Below are positions 41,494-49,834 of a stretch of 64,000 nt of DNA, piece by piece. Source of the DNA: Inhella inkyongensis (lineage in GTDB: Bacteria > Pseudomonadota > Gammaproteobacteria > Burkholderiales > Burkholderiaceae_C). The notes under the pieces were generated by a model. That model saw only the letters and a list, made by a program, of their open reading frames with translations, searched no databases and was not told the DNA's origin. The position numbers and the translations under genes were made by a program. The stretch is taken from positions 2,170,001 to 2,234,000 of the forward strand of contig NZ_CP040709.1 of NCBI RefSeq assembly GCF_005952805.1. Reading direction: 5' to 3'. Positions within the stretch are counted from its first letter, which is position 1; every line of letters starts with the position of its first letter.

Positions 41494-42357
41494 TCACAAG
41501 CCCTTGGTCATCTCCTGGTGCTCGATACCGGCTTCCTCGAACGGCGCGCCGCGTGCAATAAAGCCTGCCCGACGGTAGAAGCCGACGGCGCTGGCCTGGG
41601 CGTGAAGCAGAACCTGCCGAAAGCCCTGGGCGCGGGCTGATTGCATCAGCGCATCCAGCACCTGGGCGCCAATGCCGGTGCCGCGCACCGCCGCGCGCAC
41701 GGCCATGCGGCCGATCTTGGCGGTACCCGGTACGTGCTCGATCAAACGCCCGGTTGCCAGGGCCTGGCCCAGGCGGTTGAGGGCCACGGCGTGGGTGCAG
41801 TGGTGGTCGGCTTCGTCCCACTCCAGCTCGGCGGGGATGCCCTGCTCGCGCACGAACACGGCCTGGCGGATGGGCTGGGCCTGGGCCCCCAGGGCATCCC
41901 AGCCGCCCACCTGCACCGTCACCATGGGCTCGCCGGCCTCAAAGGCCTGCAGAGCTTGGCGCAGGGCCTCCGGTACCGGGGTGGGCTGCAAAGCCTCTCG
42001 CTCCACCATCACATAGCGCAGCTCGGCCTTCAGCAAAGTCTGGCTGCCACGCTTGAGCTCGGCCGCGAAGCGCAGGCTGGTGCGGCCGGCGTCCACAAAG
42101 CGCAGGCCGCAGCGCAGTTCATCGTCAAAGCGCGCCGGGGCCAGGTAGTCGAGCTGGGTGCTGCGCAGCACCAGATCGGCGCCCAGCAACTCGAAGGCGC
42201 CCGGATAGGCCAGGCCCATGGCGCGCCAGTAGCCGGTGCTGGCGGTGTCCAGGTAGTTCAGGTAGTGGGCGTTGAAGACGATGCCCTGGGCATCGACCTC
42301 GGCCCAGCGCACGCGCAGGGCCTCCAAGTGGCGAAACTCCGGGTGACGCAAGCTCAT
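41494..42357 (-). CDS. YbgC/FadM-type thioesterase fused to a GNAT acetyltransferase
   Basis: A 287-residue two-domain protein. Residues 1-135 are a hotdog-fold acyl-CoA thioesterase (RWAEVDAQGIVFNAHYLNYL, with the catalytic Asp in DAQGIVF). Residues 145-287 are a GNAT acetyltransferase of the ElaA-like type (VFVREQGIPAELEWDEAD, RMAVRAAVRGTGIGAQVLDA, GFYRRAGFIARGAPFEEAGI). The start codon overlaps the esterase stop as ATGA, so the pair forms an operon. The fusion implies coupled acyl-thioester hydrolysis and acyl transfer, but no substrate can be read. Confidence 0.88.
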   Translation of the reverse strand: MSLRHPEFRHLEALRVRWAEVDAQGIVFNAHYLNYLDTASTGYWRAMGLAYPGAFELLGADLVLRSTQLDYLAPARFDDELRCGLRFVDAGRTSLRFAAELKRGSQTLLKAELRYVMVEREALQPTPVPEALRQALQAFEAGEPMVTVQVGGWDALGAQAQPIRQAVFVREQGIPAELEWDEADHHCTHAVALNRLGQALATGRLIEHVPGTAKIGRMAVRAAVRGTGIGAQVLDALMQSARAQGFRQVLLHAQASAVGFYRRAGFIARGAPFEEAGIEHQEMTKGL

Positions 42358-43283
42358 GCACTCTCTCCAAAAGCGGTGCGCAGCGCGCGGGCCGCTGCGT
42401 CTTGGGCGGCCAGGGCCTCGGGCAGCATGCGGCCCATCTTGATGAAGTCGTGGGTGACGCCGCGGTAGAGCTCCAGCTGCACGGGCGTTCCGGCGGCGCG
42501 CAGGGTGTCGCCGTAGGCCAGGCCTTCATCCACCAGGGGGTCGGCCTCGGCCAGGATCAGACAGGCCGGGGCCAGACCGCTGTGGTCCTCGGCGTGCAAG
42601 GGGGCGAAGCGCCAGTCGTCTTTCTGCGCGTCGTCGATGTAGTGAGCGAAGAACCAGGCGATGGCCTCGGCGTCCAGCAAGTAGCCCTTGGCAAAGCGGG
42701 CGTGGCTTTCGGTGTCGGCGCGGGCGCAGGTGCCGGGGGTGATCAGGAGCTGCAAGGCAAGGGGGATGCCGGCATCACGGGCACTGAGGGCGGCCACGGC
42801 GGCCAGGGTGCCCCCGGCGCTGTCGCCCCCCACGGCCACACGGCGGGGGTCCAAGCCCAGGGCGTCGGCTTCGAGCACCAGCCAGTGCAGTGCGGCCACG
42901 CAGTCGTCGACGGCGGCGGGGAAGCGGTGCTCGGGGGCCAGGCGGTAGTCCAGCGAGATCACCGCGCAGTGGGCGCGCAGCGCCAGCTGGCGGCACAGGC
43001 TGTCGTGGGTCTCGATGCCGCCGATGGTGAAGCCGCCGCCGTGGAAGTACAGCAGCACGGGCAGGCGCTCGGCACTGGGGGCATAGAGCCGCGCGCTGCG
43101 GGCTCCCCCGGGGCCGGGCACTTGCAGATCCTGCACCCGGGCCAGCGGCTCGCGCGGCAAGTCCAGGATCTCGGCCCCCATGCGGTAGGCCACGCGCGCC
43201 TGCTGCGGGCTGAGGTGGTGGAAGTGGGGCCGGTTGGCGCGGTGGATGCGCGAGAGCAACTCGGCCATGCGGGGGGTCAGCAT
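42354..43283 (-). CDS. HSL-family alpha/beta-hydrolase (esterase)
   Basis: A 309-residue cytosolic esterase of the hormone-sensitive-lipase family. It has the oxyanion motif LLYFHGGGFTIGG, the nucleophile in AVGGDSAGGTLAAV, the Asp in LAEADPLVDEG and the His in GVTHDFIKMG. The ATG at 43283 was used; one five codons in is possible. It overlaps the following thioesterase-GNAT gene, suggesting shared use of acyl or ester substrates. Confidence 0.92.
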   Translation of the reverse strand: MLTPRMAELLSRIHRANRPHFHHLSPQQARVAYRMGAEILDLPREPLARVQDLQVPGPGGARSARLYAPSAERLPVLLYFHGGGFTIGGIETHDSLCRQLALRAHCAVISLDYRLAPEHRFPAAVDDCVAALHWLVLEADALGLDPRRVAVGGDSAGGTLAAVAALSARDAGIPLALQLLITPGTCARADTESHARFAKGYLLDAEAIAWFFAHYIDDAQKDDWRFAPLHAEDHSGLAPACLILAEADPLVDEGLAYGDTLRAAGTPVQLELYRGVTHDFIKMGRMLPEALAAQDAAARALRTAFGESA

Positions 43284-43350
43284 GGAAAGGTCAGGGAGAG
43301 CCGGTCTGAACCGGAAGGCCCGGATTCTGCCGGGCTGAAGCTTTCCTCGT

Positions 43351-45606
43351 TCAGCCCACGTTGAAGCGCCGCCGCACAAAGCGCCCTGCCCCGTCCATCA
43401 CCGTGAGTTGCTGCTCCCCCGGCGGCACGCGCAGGCGCAGGGACTGATGTGCGGGCTGCTGCGCCACCAGGCGGCCGTTGAGCAGCCAGTAGAGGGTCTG
43501 GTCGCCGCCACCCAGGGTGCGCAGCTCGATCTGCACCCCGCCCTGCCCCGGCGCGGCGCGCAGGCGCTGGCCCTCTTCAAGGCCTTGCAGTTCCCAGGCC
43601 GGGCTGAAGGCCTGGGCCTGCGCGCCGCAAGGCGTTGCGGGCTCCACCCAGGGGCTCAGGGCCAGGGGCCAGCGCAGGCGTTCGCCGCAGGGGGTCTGCT
43701 GGAGCAAGGGGCTGGAGTCCAGACGGTCCGGCAAGGTGGGTGGGGCGCTGTGCTCCAGCAGCCAGGCGCTGCGCTCTTGCAGACAGTGGGCCGGCGCCGT
43801 GCTTTCGGCCCGCCCCCCCAGCGGCCAGCAGATGCGGGCCTGGCTCAGCGAAGCGGGCGGTGCGCGGCGCGGGCCTTCGGCATCGGGCAACAGGGCCAGG
43901 AGCTCGTGCAGCAAGGGCGCGGCGGTGTTGGCGCCGAAGTGACCGGGGTTGGGCGTGCCGTCGGGCCGGCCGACCCACACCCCCACCGTGTAGCGCTCGG
44001 TGACCCCAATGGCCCAGGCATCGCGAAAGCCGAAGCTGGTGCCGGTCTTCCAGGCCAGCCGGCGCGCTCTGCCCTGCAGCGGACGGCCGGGCTGTCCGCC
44101 GGTTTCCAGGATCTCGCGCACCAGATAGGCCGCGCCCTCGCTCATCAGCCGGGCCTCGCGGCGCGGCGCCTCGGGGTGCAGGCGCGGCTGGCCGGCCAGC
44201 CCCCCGCGTGCCAAGGCGCGGTAGGCCCCCACCAACTCTTCCAGGGTGGTGCCACCCCCGCCGAGGATCAGGCTGAGGTTGGCGGGCTCGGCGCTGCCGG
44301 CCGCGACTTTCGGGAACCGCAGGCGCAGCCCCCCCTGGCGCAGATGCGCCGCAAAGCGGGCCGGCCCCAGCCGGTCCAGCAAGTCCACCGCCGGCACATT
44401 GAGCGAGCGGCGCAAGGCATCGGCCGCGCTCACCGGCCCTGAAAAATCAGCCTGAAAGTTGCCGGGCGCGTAGCCGCTAAAGCTCTGCGGCGCATCGACC
44501 AGCAGGCTCTCGCTGTGGATCAGGCCTTCGTCCAGGGCCAGCGCGTAGAGAAAAGGCTTGAGCGTGCTGCCGGGCGAGCGCACGCCGCGCACCATGTCCA
44601 CATGGGCGGCGCGCTCGGAGTCGGCAAAGTCAGCGCTGCCGGCATAGGCCTGCACGGCCAGGCTGTCGTTATCCATCACCAGGGCCGCCATCGAGACCTT
44701 GGGCGGCAGCTGACCGGCGCGGTCGGCCAGCAGGGTCTGCAGGCCGGCCTGCAGTTCGGGCTGCAAGGTGCTGAGCAGGCGCCCGGCATGGCGCTCGGGC
44801 TCGCTGGCTTGTTGGCGCAGGCGTTCGGCCGCCAGCGGCGCCAACCAACGCTCGCTCAGGCGCTGGTTGCTGGGGGCGGCGGCCACGCGTTCGAGCTGAG
44901 CGTCCTGAACCATCGCGGCGCTCCACACGCCTTGCTCGGCCAGGCGCACCAGCACACGGTCGCGGGCGGCTTGGGCGGCTTGGGGGGCGCGGTCGGGCCG
45001 CAGGCGCGACGGGGCACGGGGCAAGGCGGCCAGCAGCGCGGCCTCGGCGTGGCTCAGCTGGCGACTGGGCCGCCCCAGGTAGAGGCGGCTGGCCATCTCC
45101 ACCCCTTCGACGATGCCGCCCATGGGGGCGTGGTTGAGGTAGAGGGTGAGGATCTCGCGCTTGGACAGGCGCAATTCAAGCTGCAGCGCGCGCAGGATCT
45201 GCAGGCCCTTGGCACGCAGGCTGCGTTCGCTCAAACGCGGCTCCAGGATGCGCGCCACCTGCATCGTCAGCGTGGAGCCGCCCGAGACGATGCGGCCGCT
45301 CTTGGCCCACTGCCAACCCGCGCGCGCCAGCGCCCAGGGGTTGACGCCCGGATGCCAGTGGAAGGCCTGGTCTTCAAAGCCCAGCAGGGCCTCCAGGTAG
45401 AGCGGACTGACCTCGGCCGGCGTGATGGGATGGCGCCAAGCGCCATCGGCGCTGGGCCAGGCGCGCAGCGGCGTGCCATCCACCGCCAGCACCACCAAGC
45501 CTTGCAAGTTTCCCTGCGGCAGCGGCGGCGGAAACAGCAGGTCCAGCGCCAGCACCAGGGTCAGCAGACCCGCCAGCAGCAGTTCGGTGCGCCGCCTCAA
45601 GCTCAC
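43351..45606 (-). CDS. pbpC: Penicillin-binding protein 1C (bifunctional transglycosylase/transpeptidase)
   Basis: A 751-residue inner-membrane enzyme from a GTG at 45604-45606, one base after the upstream transporter's stop. The membrane anchor (LLLAGLLTLVLALDLLF) is followed by the GT51 domain (LGFEDQAFHWHPGVNP, SGGSTLTMQVARIL, LRLSKREILTLYLNHAPMGG), the transpeptidase domain with SPGSTLKPFLYALALDEG (Ser nucleophile), SLNVPA and KTGTSFGFRDAWAIG, and the BiPBP_C domain. PBP1C usually pairs with an alpha-2-macroglobulin-like protein, which is encoded at 49827. Role: periplasmic peptidoglycan synthesis or repair. Confidence 0.95.
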   Translation of the reverse strand: MSLRRRTELLLAGLLTLVLALDLLFPPPLPQGNLQGLVVLAVDGTPLRAWPSADGAWRHPITPAEVSPLYLEALLGFEDQAFHWHPGVNPWALARAGWQWAKSGRIVSGGSTLTMQVARILEPRLSERSLRAKGLQILRALQLELRLSKREILTLYLNHAPMGGIVEGVEMASRLYLGRPSRQLSHAEAALLAALPRAPSRLRPDRAPQAAQAARDRVLVRLAEQGVWSAAMVQDAQLERVAAAPSNQRLSERWLAPLAAERLRQQASEPERHAGRLLSTLQPELQAGLQTLLADRAGQLPPKVSMAALVMDNDSLAVQAYAGSADFADSERAAHVDMVRGVRSPGSTLKPFLYALALDEGLIHSESLLVDAPQSFSGYAPGNFQADFSGPVSAADALRRSLNVPAVDLLDRLGPARFAAHLRQGGLRLRFPKVAAGSAEPANLSLILGGGGTTLEELVGAYRALARGGLAGQPRLHPEAPRREARLMSEGAAYLVREILETGGQPGRPLQGRARRLAWKTGTSFGFRDAWAIGVTERYTVGVWVGRPDGTPNPGHFGANTAAPLLHELLALLPDAEGPRRAPPASLSQARICWPLGGRAESTAPAHCLQERSAWLLEHSAPPTLPDRLDSSPLLQQTPCGERLRWPLALSPWVEPATPCGAQAQAFSPAWELQGLEEGQRLRAAPGQGGVQIELRTLGGGDQTLYWLLNGRLVAQQPAHQSLRLRVPPGEQQLTVMDGAGRFVRRRFNVG

Positions 45607-45607
45607 G

Positions 45608-47341
45608 TCAGCGCAATTCGTCCCAGGGCTGAACCGCGAGCCGGGCCAGCAGCAGCGCCCCCAGAGTCGCCACGCTGAGCGTGAAGCCCTGCAGCAGGGT
45701 GTGCATCTGCGCCACTTCGAGGCCCAGCAATCCGGCCAAGCCGGCCGAGAAATTGCGGGCATAGGCCAACAGCAGACCCAGCGCCACCCAGGGGCCCAGG
45801 CGGTTGGCGGCGGAGCGCGGCAGCAAGGCTGCGGCTGCCAGCAGCACAAGGCCGGAGGCCACAAAGCCCAGCGTGAAGAAGGTGTTGATGACCGAACGGG
45901 CCGCCCCCAGGGCCTCACCCGCGTGGGCAAAGGGCCACCAGGCCAGACAAACGCCGGCCAGGCAGCCGGCCACGATCTTGGCGCGCCGGGCCGCCGCACC
46001 GGCGCGCTCGCTGTCCGCCTGCGCAGGCTTGAGCAGGGGCAGCACCGCCAGGGTCAGCAAACCGATGCAGGCATCGATGAACAGAGTCTTGGGATACCCA
46101 AGGGCTTCGACCGCCAGCCCCTGCCAGGTGGCGCTGTAGGCAATGGCCAGGTTCATCAGCGCCATGTAGGCGGTGAACTGGGTGGCGGCGACCTTGGGGT
46201 TGGTCACATCCATCATGGCTGCCGAGCGCGTGCCGTACATCAAGCCCAGGAAAAGGTTGTAGATCAGCGTCGCCGTCCACAGCGAGGCGGCCAGCGCCGG
46301 GTCCAGGGCGCCGCTCGTCCCGGGGGTGCGCGGCATCACATAGCCCAGGCTCTGCAAGCGCCAGGCCAACCATGCCACCGGCAGGCTCATCAACGCCAGG
46401 TAGACAAAAAGCGTTCGGCGGCGGCCGAGCTTGTCGGACAGCCAGCCGCCCGCCACCATGCCGGCGGCCGAAATGATGTTGGACCACAGCTCCAGCTGCG
46501 CGGTGGTGTGCTCATCCAGCCCCAGTTCGGCTGACAGGTTGGAGCGCAGCGCCAGACCCAGCGACATCGCACCGGCCGGCAAGAGCGCAAACCAGACCCC
46601 CGCAAAAGCGCCGCGCGTGCTGAGGAAGGCTCGGAAGGACTCGATGGCAAAGCCGCGCATCTCGGTCGCAGCCCGACGCAACCCTCCCGCGGCCTGGCCC
46701 AAGGCTTGGGCCTGGGTCGAGATCGCTTCGCCAGCGGCGGCGATGACGGCTTCCTTCATCGGCAGCACCACAAACGATGTGACTGCCAGGATGGCCAGCG
46801 CCACCAGAAAGAAGGTGGGCTGAAAGCCGATGTACGGGGTGAGGAAAAGCACGCCCGAGCCGCCGACCGCCTGGCCGATGGCGGCACCGGCAAACATCAT
46901 GCCGTTGGCCAGGCCGCGTTCGTCCTCGCGCAAGGTGTTGCAGGCCAGCGCGTCGATGGCCACGTCCTGCATGGCGGCAAAGGTGTTGTGCACCAGCAGG
47001 ATGGCGGTGAAAAGCCAAAGCTGCTCGGGCAGCTTGACCAGCACCAGCACCGCCAGCGTGGCCGCCATGATGAGCTGCGTGCCCAGGATCCAGGCACGCC
47101 GATGCCCGAAGCGCTGGGAGCGAAACACATCCACCAGCGGGCCGAAGGCCCACTTGAAGGCCCAGGGCAAATAGAAGGAACCGACGAAGGCGCCAATTTC
47201 GGCCGGCCCCACGCCCAACTTGCGCAGGTAGTAGGCCACCGCCGTGGCCGCAAATCCGAGCGGAATGCCCTCGGTCATGTAGAGCGCAAAAAAGGCCGCG
47301 AAGCGGCCCTTGCGGGAGGCGAGCAGATTGGGCAGGCGCAT
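45608..47341 (-). CDS. AmpG-like MFS transporter, copy 1
   Basis: A 577-residue membrane protein with 12 or more predicted helices and AmpG-like features (AAFFALYMTEGIPLGFAATA, GAFVGSFYLPWAFKWAFGPL, MQDVAIDALACNTLREDERG). AmpG proteins import muropeptides into the cytoplasm. It is a tandem paralogue of the next upstream gene, 79 bp away, and is coupled to pbpC with only one base between. This suggests a role in cell-wall recycling linked to PBP1C. The substrate is inferred. Confidence 0.88.
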   Translation of the reverse strand: MRLPNLLASRKGRFAAFFALYMTEGIPLGFAATAVAYYLRKLGVGPAEIGAFVGSFYLPWAFKWAFGPLVDVFRSQRFGHRRAWILGTQLIMAATLAVLVLVKLPEQLWLFTAILLVHNTFAAMQDVAIDALACNTLREDERGLANGMMFAGAAIGQAVGGSGVLFLTPYIGFQPTFFLVALAILAVTSFVVLPMKEAVIAAAGEAISTQAQALGQAAGGLRRAATEMRGFAIESFRAFLSTRGAFAGVWFALLPAGAMSLGLALRSNLSAELGLDEHTTAQLELWSNIISAAGMVAGGWLSDKLGRRRTLFVYLALMSLPVAWLAWRLQSLGYVMPRTPGTSGALDPALAASLWTATLIYNLFLGLMYGTRSAAMMDVTNPKVAATQFTAYMALMNLAIAYSATWQGLAVEALGYPKTLFIDACIGLLTLAVLPLLKPAQADSERAGAAARRAKIVAGCLAGVCLAWWPFAHAGEALGAARSVINTFFTLGFVASGLVLLAAAALLPRSAANRLGPWVALGLLLAYARNFSAGLAGLLGLEVAQMHTLLQGFTLSVATLGALLLARLAVQPWDELR

Positions 47342-47420
47342 GGGATTCAGGGGCTACAGAGGCGGGGCGGATTGTGGCGCCCTGCCCTGCCCCATCACCA
47401 CGGGTTTGCCTTAGCGGAAA

Positions 47421-49112
47421 TCAGCGGCGCAGGGCGGCCCAGTCCTGGCGCGCCATCACCCACAGGGCGGCCGCACCGGCCAGGGCCACGGCGCTGGTGG
47501 CCGCGATCAACTCTGGCCCCGCCGGCAGCCAACGCCGGGCGTAAAGCGCCAGCAGCGCCAGCGCCAGCCAGGGGGTGGCACGGGTGAGCGCACTGCGCGG
47601 CACGATGGCCGTGCCCGCCAGCAGCACCAGGGCGCCACCCACAAAAATCAGGGTGTAGAAGATGCCGACGATCTCTTGAGCCCCGCCCAGGTGCTCGCCC
47701 CAGAGCTGGTAGGGCAGCCAACTGGCACACAGCAGGGCCAAGATGCGGCACAGGGTGGTGGCGCGCTCCACCGAGCGCTCGGGCTCGCCCGGCTGGGCCG
47801 GCTTGAGCAGCGGCACCGTGCCGATGACCAACAGGCCCACAAAGGCATCAAGCGTCAGCGTGATGGGGTAGCCAAAGGCCTCGATGGCCTGACCCTGCCA
47901 GGTGGCCGAGACCGCAATGGCCAGGTTGGACATGGCCATATAGGCGGTGAACTGCGTGGCGGCCACCTTGGGATTGGTCACGTCCATCAAATTCGCCTGG
48001 CGCACGCCGTATTCCAAGCCCATGGCCACGTTGTAGGCCAGGGTGCAGACCCAGAGTGCGCTGATGAGTGCGGGGTCGATGAAGCCGCGCGTGGCCTCGG
48101 TGCGCGGCATCACATAGCCATGGGCCTGCAGCACCTGGGCCAGATAGAGCACCGGCACGCTCATCAGCGCAAAAAAGATGCTCAGGGTCAGGCGCCGGCC
48201 CAGGCGGTCGGACATCCAGCCGCCCAGAATCATGGCGGCCGCGCTCAGCACGTTGGACCACAGCTGCAGCGTCGCAACCTGCTCATCGTTCTGCCCCAGC
48301 TCCACCGCCAGATTGGACTGCAGCGCCAGCCCCAGGGACATGGCCCCGGCCGGCAGCAGGCTGGACCACAGGCCGGCATAGGCGCCGCGCGTACCCAGGA
48401 ATGAACGGAAGGCCTCAACCGAGAAGGCCTTCATCTCGCCCAGTGCGTGGCGCAGGCCGCGCTGGGCGTTGTTCAGCGCGCCAGCCGCCTCAGTGGTCAA
48501 CCCAGCGGCGGCCACCACCACCGCCTCCTTCATCGGCAGCACGATGAAGGTGCTGACCGCCAGGATGGCGCCCGCCACAAAGAAGAAGGTGGGCTGAAAG
48601 CCTGTGTAGGGCGTCAGGAACAGCACGCCCGAGCCGCCGATGGCCTGGCCGATGGCGGCGCCCGCGAACATCATGCCGTTGCCCAGACCGCGCTCGTCCT
48701 CGCGCAAGGTGTTGCAGGCCAGGGAGTCGATGGCCACGTCCTGCATGGCCGAAAAGGTGTTGTGCACCAGCAAGATGGCCGTGAACAGCCCGAGCTGGCG
48801 CGGCAGGTCCAGAAACACCAGCGACGCCAGGGTGAGCGCCATCATCAGCTGGGTGCCCAAGATCCAGGCGCGCCGGTGGCCCCAGCGCTGCGAACGGAAC
48901 ACGTCCACCAAGGGCCCGAACGCCCATTTGAAGGCCCAGGGCACATAGAAGGACCCCACGAAGGCGCCGATCTCGGCCGGCCCCACACCCAGCCGGCGCA
49001 AATAGGTGGCGATGGCGGTGATGGCAAAACCCAGCGGGATGCCTTCGGTCACATAGAGCGAAAAAAAGGCCGCGAGGCGGCCGTTTCGGGTGGCGAGCAG
49101 ATTGGGGAGCAT
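47421..49112 (-). CDS. AmpG-like MFS transporter, copy 2
   Basis: A 563-residue paralogue of the gene at 45608, with nearly the same N-terminal half (GAFVGSFYVPWAFKWAFGPL, MQDVAIDSLACNTLREDERG, PYTGFQPTFFFVAGAILA) and more divergent later helices. The ATG at 49112 was chosen by alignment with the other copy (MLPNLLATRNGRLAAFFSLY). A tandem duplication followed by divergence could give two muropeptide or peptide specificities. Confidence 0.88.
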   Translation of the reverse strand: MLPNLLATRNGRLAAFFSLYVTEGIPLGFAITAIATYLRRLGVGPAEIGAFVGSFYVPWAFKWAFGPLVDVFRSQRWGHRRAWILGTQLMMALTLASLVFLDLPRQLGLFTAILLVHNTFSAMQDVAIDSLACNTLREDERGLGNGMMFAGAAIGQAIGGSGVLFLTPYTGFQPTFFFVAGAILAVSTFIVLPMKEAVVVAAAGLTTEAAGALNNAQRGLRHALGEMKAFSVEAFRSFLGTRGAYAGLWSSLLPAGAMSLGLALQSNLAVELGQNDEQVATLQLWSNVLSAAAMILGGWMSDRLGRRLTLSIFFALMSVPVLYLAQVLQAHGYVMPRTEATRGFIDPALISALWVCTLAYNVAMGLEYGVRQANLMDVTNPKVAATQFTAYMAMSNLAIAVSATWQGQAIEAFGYPITLTLDAFVGLLVIGTVPLLKPAQPGEPERSVERATTLCRILALLCASWLPYQLWGEHLGGAQEIVGIFYTLIFVGGALVLLAGTAIVPRSALTRATPWLALALLALYARRWLPAGPELIAATSAVALAGAAALWVMARQDWAALRR

Positions 49113-49231
49113 GGCAGGCAGGGGCCGCAAAGGGGCGGAGAGACTCAGTCGGATTGTCCGGGTCACCACGGCACCCGGCCGGCCTCTTCGATTGGGACTT
49201 GCCCTTGGGCGGACCGCACAATGCGCGCCGC

Positions 49232-49834
49232 ATGAGGCCCCTCCCCGACCAAGCCCTGAGCCTGTTGATGGCGCACTGCGCGACGCACACCGAGCAGGCG
49301 CCGCGCCTGCAACGCCTGCGCAGCTGGTTGGAGGAGCGCGGCTCGGCCGGGGCCGATTTGGCAGCCCGCAGTCATTGGCCCGCCCACCTCACCGTCAGCG
49401 CCCTGGCCTGGGAGGGTGAGCGGGTGCTGCTGATCCATCACCGTGCCTCGGGTCTGTGGTTGCCGCCCGGGGGGCATTTGGAGGCCACGGACCTGAGCCT
49501 GCAGGCCGGCGCGCTGCGCGAGTTGCAGGAAGAGACCGGGCTGTGTGTCGAGCCCGAGGGCTTGGAGCTGCCGGAGATGGAACTGCGGGCGAGCGAAGTG
49601 CTCGACATCGACAGCCACCCGATTGCGGCCCGCGCGGACAAGGGCGAGCCCGCCCATTGGCATCACGACTTCCTGTTCCTGGTTCAGTTGCAGGGCATGA
49701 CCCCGGCCTTTGAGCCGCAACCGCAGTGGGCCGAGGTGGCGGGCGCGCGCTGGCTGACCCGCGCCGAGGCCCTGCGCCTGGGCAATGCCCGGCTCAGCCG
49801 GGCATTGCAAGGCTTGCCCCGGACAACTACCTGA
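49232..49834 (+). CDS. Nudix hydrolase
   Basis: A 200-residue hydrolase with a complete Nudix box: GGHLEA, then RELQEETGL (G-x5-E-x7-REUxEExGU spacing). The N-terminal extension is helical (LSLLMAHCATHTEQAPRLQR). The ATG at 49232 starts the family-like part. Substrates of this class are nucleoside diphosphate derivatives; the exact one is unknown. It lies divergent from the AmpG-like gene and converges on the alpha-2-macroglobulin gene with an 8-bp overlap of the 3' ends. Confidence 0.9.
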   Translation: MRPLPDQALSLLMAHCATHTEQAPRLQRLRSWLEERGSAGADLAARSHWPAHLTVSALAWEGERVLLIHHRASGLWLPPGGHLEATDLSLQAGALRELQEETGLCVEPEGLELPEMELRASEVLDIDSHPIAARADKGEPAHWHHDFLFLVQLQGMTPAFEPQPQWAEVAGARWLTRAEALRLGNARLSRALQGLPRTTT

